A stretch of DNA of 64,000 nt, taken from NCBI RefSeq assembly GCF_004296575.1, contig NZ_SAYT01000001.1, positions 714,856 through 778,855 of the forward strand, written 5' to 3'. Source of the stretch: Dyella amyloliquefaciens (GTDB taxonomy: Bacteria > Pseudomonadota > Gammaproteobacteria > Xanthomonadales > Rhodanobacteraceae). The position numbers were made by a program, and so were the translations under genes. Positions 1 to 6,599 of the stretch are shown here, one piece after another. The notes under the pieces are model-generated. The model had not been told where the DNA came from and made no database searches. It worked only from the letters and a program-made list of their open reading frames with translations. The stretch's first letter is position 1, and every line of letters starts with the position of its first letter.

Positions 1-1
1 C

Positions 2-916
2 GGCGAACTCTCGGCCGACAGCACGGACGCGGTGAACGGTTCGCAGCTGTATGCGACCAACCAGGCGGTGGACAAGATCAACACCACGGTCAACAACATC
101 GCGGGTGACATCACCAACATCACGCAGGGCCAGGCTGGCATGTTCCAGACCAGCACGGACCAGAAGGCGCCGTCTCCGTCGCCGACCGGTACGAACTCGG
201 CTGCGGGTGGTGCGAACGCTTCGGCGTCCGGCAGCAACAGCCTGGCGGTGGGCAATGGTTCGCAGGCCTCGGGTGACAACAGCACGGCCATCGGTACCAG
301 CGCGAAGGCCACGGCCAGCAACAGCGTGGCGATTGGTGCCAACTCGGTGGCTGACCGCGCCAACTCGGTGTCGGTGGGCTCTGCCGGTGCCGAGCGCCAG
401 GTCACCAACGTGGCGGCCGGCTCACAGGGTACGGATGCGGTGAACGTCAGCCAGTTGAAGGCGGCGCAGGCCGGGTCGGTGCAGTACGACACCAACGTCG
501 ACGGCTCCACCAACTACAACTCCGTGACGCTGAACCCGGGCGGTAGCTCTACGACCATCCACAACGTGCAGGCCGGTTCGGCCACCACGGATGCGGTGAA
601 CGTGGGTCAGCTGAGCGACGCCATCAACAACACGCAGAACTGGGCCAAGAACTACACGGACAACCAGATCAACCAGATGGGCAAGAAGGCTTACGCCGGT
701 ACTGCTGCAGCCCTGGCTGCCGCCAACCTGCCGCAGGCCTACCAGCCGAACCAGAGCAGCGCGGGCGTGGGCATTGGTACCTACCAGGGCCAGAGCGCGA
801 TCTCCATCGGTGTGTCGACCATCAGCGAAAGCGGTCGCTACATCTTCAAGGCCAGCGCCACCGGTTCTCAGCAGGGCGGCGTGGGCGTGGGTGTCGGCGC
901 GGGCATGGTCTGGTAA
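2..916 (+). CDS. Trimeric autotransporter adhesin (YadA/Hia type), C-terminal part; 5' end outside window
   Basis: The gene is open from the first complete codon of the window, so only the last 304 residues are present. They show stalk/neck motifs ([13 protein letters not shown] near the left edge, TDAVNVSQL and TDAVNVGQL further on), degenerate head repeats of the form NS-AVG/AIG (NSLAVG, NSTAIG, NSVAIG), and a C-terminal YadA-type beta-barrel anchor with [15 protein letters not shown] and a final [10 protein letters not shown]. The family forms trimeric surface fibres that mediate adhesion and autoagglutination; the last about 70 residues of three chains build the outer-membrane pore. An OmpA-family lipoprotein follows 99 bp downstream, a common pairing in this group. 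The function is firm; the ligand cannot be read from the sequence. Confidence 0.95.
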   Translation, partial: GELSADSTDAVNGSQLYATNQAVDKINTTVNNIAGDITNITQGQAGMFQTSTDQKAPSPSPTGTNSAAGGANASASGSNSLAVGNGSQASGDNSTAIGTSAKATASNSVAIGANSVADRANSVSVGSAGAERQVTNVAAGSQGTDAVNVSQLKAAQAGSVQYDTNVDGSTNYNSVTLNPGGSSTTIHNVQAGSATTDAVNVGQLSDAINNTQNWAKNYTDNQINQMGKKAYAGTAAALAAANLPQAYQPNQSSAGVGIGTYQGQSAISIGVSTISESGRYIFKASATGSQQGGVGVGVGAGMVW

Positions 917-929
917 GCGATTGGCATGA

Positions 930-956
930 CTCCCTCCACCCTCGTGGTGGAGGGAG
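930..956 (+). terminator. Stem-loop after the adhesin gene
   Basis: A perfect 11-bp stem (CTCCCTCCACC / GGTGGAGGGAG) with a 5-nt loop lies 13 bp after the adhesin stop codon. No U-tract follows. It could be a weak terminator or a 3'-end stabiliser that allows partial read-through into the lipoprotein gene. Confidence 0.45.
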
Positions 957-1015
957 CACCAACAACATTTCTGCATTCATCGGTCGATCTGACCAACGAT
1001 CAAAGGTTTAAAATC

Positions 1016-1870
1016 ATGCGTACCAACTTCAAAATCTTCATGGCTGCCCCGCTGCTTCTCGCAGCGGCTGCCGCCCTCACGGGCTGCGGCAATGTCAGCC
1101 GCAATGTCGCCAAGGACGGCAAGTCCGCCGACATGGTGTGGCCGAAGGTGACGGACACCACCCCGATGCACAAGGGTGGCACCTTCCCGAGCCGCGACAA
1201 CCTCATTCGCGTCCATGCTGGCCTGAACAAGCAGCAGATCTCGGATCTCATCGGTTTCCCGCACTTCAGCGAAGGCGTGTGGGGCGTCCGCGAGTGGAAC
1301 TACGTGCTGAACTTCCGTGAGCCGGCCAACAGCGAGAACGTGGTGACCTGCGAGTTCAAGGTCCTGTTCGACGAGAACAAGATCGCGCGCAGCTTCTACT
1401 GGAATCCGTCGCCGTGTGCCCGCTTCCAGCAGCCCGAGCCGGTGGCCGCCGTCCAGGCTCCGGTGACCACGGAGCGGTTCACCTTCTCGGCTGACGCGCT
1501 GTTCGCGTTCGACCGTTCGTCGGTGTCCGACATCACCGGCAGCGGTCGTGCGCAGCTCGACCAGCTGGCCAGCAACATCGAGGCCCATGGCCGCAACGTG
1601 CAGAGCATCCGCGTGATCGGCTACACCGATCGCATCGGTGGCGACGCCTACAACAACGATCTCTCGCAGAAACGCGCGAACACGGTAAAGAGCTACCTGG
1701 TCAGCCACGGTACCGCACCCTCGCTGGTCCAGGCGGAAGGTCGTGGCAAGGCCGATCCGGTGACGGATTGCTCCGATCGTAGCCGTGACAAGCTGATCGC
1801 GTGCCTGGCGCCGAACCGCCGCGTGGTCATCCTGATCAACTCGGTCCGGACGGCAGAAGCCTCGAACTGA
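1016..1870 (+). CDS. Outer-membrane lipoprotein with BamE-like and OmpA C-terminal domains
   Basis: This is a 284-residue lipoprotein. The start at 1016 gives a signal peptide ending in the lipobox LTGC with the lipidated Cys at residue 24; an upstream in-frame ATG at 926 would add an unlikely 30-residue leader. Residues about 60-130 (GLNKQQISDLIGFPHFSEG, then WNYVLNF) resemble the SmpA/OmlA/BamE fold. Residues about 165-280 form an OmpA-like peptidoglycan-binding domain (IGYTDRIG, NNDLSQKRA, NRRVVILI). It probably tethers the outer membrane to peptidoglycan and may support assembly of the adhesin encoded just upstream. That link is inferred from gene order. A strong terminator follows. Confidence 0.9.
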   Translation: MRTNFKIFMAAPLLLAAAAALTGCGNVSRNVAKDGKSADMVWPKVTDTTPMHKGGTFPSRDNLIRVHAGLNKQQISDLIGFPHFSEGVWGVREWNYVLNFREPANSENVVTCEFKVLFDENKIARSFYWNPSPCARFQQPEPVAAVQAPVTTERFTFSADALFAFDRSSVSDITGSGRAQLDQLASNIEAHGRNVQSIRVIGYTDRIGGDAYNNDLSQKRANTVKSYLVSHGTAPSLVQAEGRGKADPVTDCSDRSRDKLIACLAPNRRVVILINSVRTAEASN

Positions 1871-1882
1871 CGCGAGTGCAAG

Positions 1883-1924
1883 GGCGACCGGCTGCGATGG
1901 AGCGCAGCCGGTCGCCTTTTTTTT
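1883..1924 (+). terminator. Rho-independent terminator
   Basis: A 13-bp stem (GGCGACCGGCTGC / GCAGCCGGTCGCC) with an 8-nt loop is followed directly by eight T residues. It lies 13 bp after the lipoprotein stop codon and should end the adhesin-lipoprotein transcript. Confidence 0.92.
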
Positions 1925-2044
1925 GGCCGCTATTGGGCCATGGACGCTGCGATACACTTGCCGTGCTGTTCGGGATGAATGCTCACGGAACCTTCACTTT
2001 TTGTTGGATCCCATCGTGCGGTGGGTCAACTTCAGGGCACATCT

Positions 2045-2683
2045 ATGCGCATCGTTATTGCCGATGATCATCCCGTCGTACTCATGGGGCTGCGCGTCGC
2101 ACTCCAAAACCAGAGCAGTCGATTCGAGGTCGTCGGTGAGGCGACCAATGGCAACGAGCTACTCAAAGTGCTTTCAGCCACCTCGTGTGATCTGCTGATC
2201 ACCGATTTTTCGATGAACGAAGAACTGGAGCCGACCGCCGACTCCGAAGACGGATTGGCGCTGATTACACACATTCACGAGGCCCATCCCAAGGTACCTA
2301 TCATCGTCCTGAGTCGGTTGAACAATCCCGCCTTGGTGCAAGGCATGTTGACGATCGGTGTGAGGGGTGTCGTTGACAAGATGTCCATGACCAAGGAGTT
2401 GATGATTGCCATCAATTCAGTGGTATCGGGGCGCATTTATCTGAGTGATCACACGCGCAAGCAGTTGCTAGAGCTTGCCTCGGGCGGTGGTCGTCAGCTG
2501 TCGGCGAAAGAGGCGGACGTTGTTCGACTGTTCGCCCAGGGGCTTTCGGTAACCGAGATTGCCCGGCGAACGGGAAGGTCGGTGCGGACCATTAGCCAGC
2601 AGAAACGAGATGCGATGCGGAAGCTTGGTATTGCCGCTGACAAACAGCTGCATGAATACGCAAGGTCCATGGGGCTGTTCTGA
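2045..2683 (+). CDS. Orphan response regulator, NarL/RcsB-like (REC plus LuxR HTH)
   Basis: The 212-residue protein begins MRIVIADDHPVVLMG, the usual receiver start, with the acidic pair D7/D8 and the likely phosphoacceptor D54 in LLITDFSMNEE. The TDFSM context and the insertion after it are reminiscent of RcsB-type regulators. Residues about 145-200 are a LuxR-type helix-turn-helix (LSAKEADVVRLFAQGLSVTEIARRTGRS). An in-frame ATG at 1979 would add 22 residues before the receiver fold and is less likely. No histidine kinase gene is adjacent, so the partner is unknown. It may control nearby surface genes; that is speculation. Confidence 0.9.
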   Translation: MRIVIADDHPVVLMGLRVALQNQSSRFEVVGEATNGNELLKVLSATSCDLLITDFSMNEELEPTADSEDGLALITHIHEAHPKVPIIVLSRLNNPALVQGMLTIGVRGVVDKMSMTKELMIAINSVVSGRIYLSDHTRKQLLELASGGGRQLSAKEADVVRLFAQGLSVTEIARRTGRSVRTISQQKRDAMRKLGIAADKQLHEYARSMGLF

Positions 2684-2730
2684 TCAATCGATGACTACCG
2701 ATATCTATGGGTCATGGTCGACGACCATGC

Positions 2731-2759
2731 AAAAAAAGGGCAGGCTATCCGGCCTGCCC
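2731..2759 (-). terminator. Rho-independent terminator, minus orientation
   Basis: An 8-bp GC-rich stem (GGGCAGGC / GCCTGCCC) with a 6-nt loop is preceded on the plus strand by seven A residues, so the T-tract follows the stem only on the minus strand. It lies about 180 bp beyond the end of aqpZ and could terminate that gene. It does not fit as a terminator for the plus-strand response regulator. Confidence 0.7.
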
Positions 2760-2940
2760 AACAAATCGAACATCACTGCGTCTGAAGCCCCTCATTCGTC
2801 TCGCCAGTGACGTCCTTAGTAACTGGCAACGGTGGCGCCGCGTCACCGCGGGGCGCGAGCGCAATGCTCGCAGGCTTCGATAGGAATGCTAGCTATGGTC
2901 GACGAGCAGGTGAATCGGACTAGTCCGCTCGTCATGCCAG

Positions 2941-3636
2941 TCATGCAGACTTGTTAGTCATGAGAAGACGGGAGATCAGGCCGCCCACTAATGCGCCGGC
3001 CAATGGTGCGACCCAGAACAACCACAGTTGGTCAATCGCCCAACCACCCTGGATCACGGCCACTGCGGTACTTCTGGCGGGATTGACCGACGTATTGGTC
3101 ACGGGAATGCTGATCAGATGGATCAGCGTCAGCGCCAGGCCAATGGCGATGGGGGCAAAGCCTGCCGGAGCCGTACGAACCGTAGCGCCATGAATGACGA
3201 TCAGAAATCCGGCGGTAAGGATGAACTCGGCGGCGAAACAGGCAAGGAGGCTATAGCCGCCAGGCGAGTTGACGCCATAGCCATTCGTTGCGAATCCTGC
3301 GGTGACGTCAAAGCCTGGCTTACCCGAGGCAATGGCATACAAGCTAAGCGCACCCAGCAGGCCGCCCAGCACTTGGGCAACGATGTAGGCGGGGGCGTCC
3401 TTCATCGAGAATCGACCGCCCACGACCAGGCCTATCGTCACTGCAGGGTTGAAGTGACCGCCTGAAATGGGGCCAACGGCATACGCCATGGTCAGTACCG
3501 TCAGGCCGAAAGCGAGAGAAACGCCGAGAAGACCTATGCCAAGCGACGGAAAGGCCGCGGCTATCACCGCACTCCCACAACCGCCAAGGACTAGCCAGTA
3601 AGTGCCGATCAACTCGGCAGCGATGCGTTTGAACAT
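2941..3636 (-). CDS. aqpZ: Aquaporin Z
   Basis: The 231-residue inner-membrane water channel matches the usual AqpZ length. Both NPA boxes are present: GGHFNPAVT (Asn63) in the first half and [10 protein letters not shown] in the second, with Phe43, the His of LTLIHLISI and the Arg of the second box fitting the aromatic/arginine filter of a water-selective aquaporin. Six hydrophobic helices are evident. The start at 3636 ([15 protein letters not shown]) aligns with family starts; a further 16 in-frame codons upstream begin with TTG and look non-coding. It is a single gene on the minus strand, probably for osmotic water flow. Confidence 0.95.
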   Translation of the reverse strand: MFKRIAAELIGTYWLVLGGCGSAVIAAAFPSLGIGLLGVSLAFGLTVLTMAYAVGPISGGHFNPAVTIGLVVGGRFSMKDAPAYIVAQVLGGLLGALSLYAIASGKPGFDVTAGFATNGYGVNSPGGYSLLACFAAEFILTAGFLIVIHGATVRTAPAGFAPIAIGLALTLIHLISIPVTNTSVNPARSTAVAVIQGGWAIDQLWLFWVAPLAGALVGGLISRLLMTNKSA

Positions 3637-3753
3637 GGTTTGCACTAGATAACTCCGTGACGTGATGACATGGAAAGACACCAAAGCGCGCGGCTTTGGT
3701 TAAGACGAACGTGGGGGAGTGAGCATCGGCTAGTAGCCCGGACGGCTCGCCGG

Positions 3754-3966
3754 TTATTCGTCCTCGGACGAGGGTGGCTTTTCCGAATCCACAAGGACTA
3801 CGCGAGCCTCGTGCTTATGCAGATTTGACTCTCGCTCGGCAAGTTGATTGGCGAAGTCAATGGCATCAAGGATGCTGTTCGTGGAGCCTACAAAGTGCCC
3901 CAGTCGTGTGATCGACCATCCGTGATCAGCGCGTCTCGTGATTACATAGTCGATTCGCTTGCCCAC
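3754..3966 (-). CDS. Small hypothetical protein (70 aa)
   Basis: A GTG start at 3966 is preceded by AAGGA at good spacing, which supports it as a real gene. The product is a 70-residue soluble protein with an N-terminal YVITRRADHGWSITRLG stretch, which reads like a two-stranded sheet, then a helix (ILDAIDFANQLAERES) and an acidic tail ending SSEDE. The pattern recalls small DUF2188-like proteins but I cannot assign it. It sits about 120 bp upstream of aqpZ on the same strand; shared transcription is possible but unproven. Confidence 0.65.
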   Translation of the reverse strand: MGKRIDYVITRRADHGWSITRLGHFVGSTNSILDAIDFANQLAERESNLHKHEARVVLVDSEKPPSSEDE

Positions 3967-4448
3967 CTGATGTCCTTACCTTACGCGCGAGAGACGGTGA
4001 GATTAAGAGTGATCGACATCACGCGTGAATCAGACGACTCCTAGCTCGCGGTTCCAGTGCGCGAAATCTTCAAATGAAAAACGTACGTCCTAAGAATGGT
4101 CTACGCACGAACGTACGCGAAGGGAATTGATTAAGGGTTTGCGTGCAACGGTGCCGTCGCCGAGCTTGAGTCGCTTCTTTAAGTGTCGTCTTTATGGCCG
4201 GTCGTGTCGCTACCGACGATCCATGACAGGTCGGATTTGTCCGATATCTTTCTCGTGGCATGACTGGGCACTCTAGATCCATAGGATTGATGACAGGAAG
4301 ACGTCGTATTTCGACGTGAGGTCCGCTCTGTGAAGTGGCCTGGACCGCGTGATCGAGCCTGTCGGCCACGCGCAGGCATCTATGCGATCTCTCGATGCGA
4401 AGCGCTTGGATCCGGCCTGCCATAGCGCCCGTATCGAAGAGGTTGTCG
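3967..4448. other. Intergenic region, 482 bp
   Basis: Divergent spacer between the 70-residue minus-strand gene and the 327-residue plus-strand gene. It must hold promoters for both, but I could not pick convincing -35/-10 boxes. Two CGTACG palindromes occur near 4082 and 4112. No other gene is supported. Confidence 0.5.
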
Positions 4449-5432
4449 ATGAACATCACCGAAATTTTCCAGGACCATTCGATGTCGGCTGATGAGCGGA
4501 AGCGGCGGCTCGTGGAAATTCTCGAAGCCATTCAGGGCCAGAATGTTTCCCTCGACTCATCCGACAGATCGACGATCGCGAGCATCGTTGACGGTCTCCT
4601 TAGAGAGGGTCTGAAGGAGGCGGCTTCAGAGGTCGTTGGTAGGCTCGTTAACCACGATGTCGATTCGCACTGCCCATCGCTCATCAATGCGGAGCGATGG
4701 GCAGACGAAGGGTTCTCGGGAATCTACGGAAAGACGCTTAGGCGCGTCCTCTCTGAACGGCTGGATAGCGCGTTGAGTTCGTCGGTGAGTTGGGTTCCGA
4801 TCGAAATGCGGCTTAACCAAATTTCGGAATGCATTCACTACCTGACCGAGCTCGGAGAGTGGATGACAACGCTCCAGCGCGACGCGGTGGTGGCGGTGGC
4901 GGAGTCGTGCTTTGTGCACGACGGTGTTGCTGACGGCATGGAGATGGCAAGCAATGCTTCCCTGAGGGCGGCCAGCAGCCTTGCGCGTGTGCTGGCTTCG
5001 AATGACCCCGTGTACGCGGAAAACCCGTTTGTGATCGAGCGCCTGAAGCGCTCCTATGAAAGTGAACGATCGTATCTCAGTCGCATGCGCGAGAGGGGTA
5101 TGGAACGGTCCAGGCAGTCCGCGATGGAAGTTCATGAGCTTCCAGACGAGCGAACTCAAGGTGGAGAACAGTCGAAGATGGTCGCCTTTGGTATCGAGGA
5201 CATGACGTTGGCTGAGCGAGTCGCGGAGAGCCTGGGGGCCAAGCAGATGCCGGAGCCGCGTTGGATTCAGAACATCCCCGAGCTCCACGCGGCCTTTGGT
5301 CGTGGTATCGAGCTGTGTCGGGTCATCGAAGAAGGTCTGCAGGGTGTCAATCTTTCAGAGCAACAGAGAGAGTTGATTTTCTCCGATATGCAGCGCGCTC
5401 TTTCGTACGTGATGAAGCGGTCATCACACTGA
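4449..5432 (+). CDS. Hypothetical helical protein, 327 aa
   Basis: I do not recognise this protein. The start at 4449 (MNITEIFQDHSMSADERKRR) is chosen because GAAGAGG lies 7 nt upstream; a longer frame from 4395 lacks such a site. There is no signal peptide and no membrane segment. The sequence is predicted mostly helical and charged, with short heptad-like stretches, a flexible Gln/Glu-rich segment around residues 220-250 (MERSRQSAMEVHELPDERTQ), and a helical C-terminal block ending AFGRGIELCRVIEEGLQGV and LSEQQRELIFSDM. It stands alone between spacers on both sides. A cytoplasmic or secreted effector-like role cannot be excluded; nothing proves either. Confidence 0.7.
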   Translation: MNITEIFQDHSMSADERKRRLVEILEAIQGQNVSLDSSDRSTIASIVDGLLREGLKEAASEVVGRLVNHDVDSHCPSLINAERWADEGFSGIYGKTLRRVLSERLDSALSSSVSWVPIEMRLNQISECIHYLTELGEWMTTLQRDAVVAVAESCFVHDGVADGMEMASNASLRAASSLARVLASNDPVYAENPFVIERLKRSYESERSYLSRMRERGMERSRQSAMEVHELPDERTQGGEQSKMVAFGIEDMTLAERVAESLGAKQMPEPRWIQNIPELHAAFGRGIELCRVIEEGLQGVNLSEQQRELIFSDMQRALSYVMKRSSH

Positions 5433-5822
5433 GCCAGGTAGTGCTTATCTCACATGTATGTCATGTGGCTGTGGTTTGTGACCCCGAAAAAAGAAAAAGG
5501 CAGACATCGAAATGTCCGCCTTGCCCAGCACCGATGCCGGCTGCTTCCATCAGGGGGTGAAAAAGTTCGCGCGACTCGGTGCGATCCAGTCAATGGGCAG
5601 TGCCATGCTAGGCCAGGTATCAGCTGGCGAAAATCAGAGGACTCCTATGCTTTGGACGGCGCAATGATCGCGCTCGCCGTTTGATCGCGAAACCTGGGAA
5701 CTCTTCGGCTCTGTGACGCCGTTTGTACTTTGGTCGGAGCGCGTCGGACATATCCGATTGTTTGCATATTGACCCCGCACCTAGGCTCTCCCGACCTGAA
5801 TGTCATCAACGGGAGGCAAGGA
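5433..5822. other. Intergenic region, 390 bp
   Basis: Holds a minus-oriented terminator hairpin near its left end and the upstream region of the diiron-oxidase-like gene, including its strong ribosome-binding site GGGAGGCAAGGA just before 5823. No gene is supported. Confidence 0.5.
5486..5520 (-). terminator. Terminator-like hairpin, minus orientation
   Basis: GGCAGACAT / ATGTCCGCC with a CGAA loop forms a 9-bp stem with one mismatch. A-rich sequence precedes it on the plus strand, so the U-tract would follow the stem only for minus-strand transcription. No minus-strand gene ends nearby, so it may block antisense transcription. Confidence 0.5.
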
Positions 5823-6599
5823 ATGGCTGACAAGTTCAAGTTGAATGGATCGTTGACCAAGCTGTCGAGTTACCCTCAATGGGCGCAAACGATGGTTGAG
5901 TCTTGCGAGCCGTCGCGCAAGCGCGTTCGCGATCATGCGGTGTGGGACATGATGTGTGACGCCACGATTGACAACCATACGATGCGCAACTTCATGCTTG
6001 GTACGTGGCCACTGATTGAGCGGTTTCCGTCCTACATGGCAAATAGCCTGATGAAGACTCGCTACGGGCGATCGCCCGGCGACGATTTGGCTCGTCGTTG
6101 GTTGGTGCGAAATATTCGTGTCGAACAGAACCACGCCGAATACTGGCTTGACTGGGCGGATGGTGCAGGTGTCGATCGACAGGACGTGCTGACGAGTACT
6201 CCGCCTCAAGGTACCCAACTCGCAGCAGACTGGTGCGAGGAAGTGTGCGAATCGGACTCTCTGGTCGCTGGCATGGCAGCGACGAACTACGCCATCGAAG
6301 GCGTGACGGGAGAGTGGTCCCAGAAGGTCTACGAGAGCGCCGCTTACGCTGCGAGTGTTTCTCCCAGTGGGCGAAAGGCCACTCTCCGTTGGCTCCAGAT
6401 GCATGCGGCTTACGATGACACCCACCCATGGGAGGCGCTGGAGATCATCTGCGCGTTGATGGGAAATGCCCCCGACCCCGGCGAGATTGAGCATGTCCGC
6501 GAATGCATCGAACGAAGCTATGTGAGTCTCTATTACGGCCTTGAGCGCTGTCTTGTTCATTCACGCGAGCATGAGCCACGCGACGCCGCATGCATGTAA
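5823..6599 (+). CDS. Haem-oxygenase-like diiron oxidase family protein (TenA/PqqC/CADD fold)
   Basis: The 258-residue protein starts at 5823 behind a strong Shine-Dalgarno sequence (GGGAGGCAAGGA). It shows the ligand pattern of haem-oxygenase-like diiron proteins: E101-x2-H104 in RVEQNHAEYW, E159 in NYAIEG, and H194-x3-D198-x2-H201 in HAAYDDTH. These six residues are what the CADD/UndA/SznF group uses to bind two metal ions, whereas true TenA thiaminases lack the full set. The protein is soluble and helical. The substrate is unknown; known relatives oxidise fatty acids, amino acids or aromatic precursors. The stop codon overlaps the next gene by 10 bp, implying co-translation with a GGDEF-EAL protein. 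The fold is fairly sure; the chemistry is inferred. Confidence 0.75.
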   Translation: MADKFKLNGSLTKLSSYPQWAQTMVESCEPSRKRVRDHAVWDMMCDATIDNHTMRNFMLGTWPLIERFPSYMANSLMKTRYGRSPGDDLARRWLVRNIRVEQNHAEYWLDWADGAGVDRQDVLTSTPPQGTQLAADWCEEVCESDSLVAGMAATNYAIEGVTGEWSQKVYESAAYAASVSPSGRKATLRWLQMHAAYDDTHPWEALEIICALMGNAPDPGEIEHVRECIERSYVSLYYGLERCLVHSREHEPRDAACM

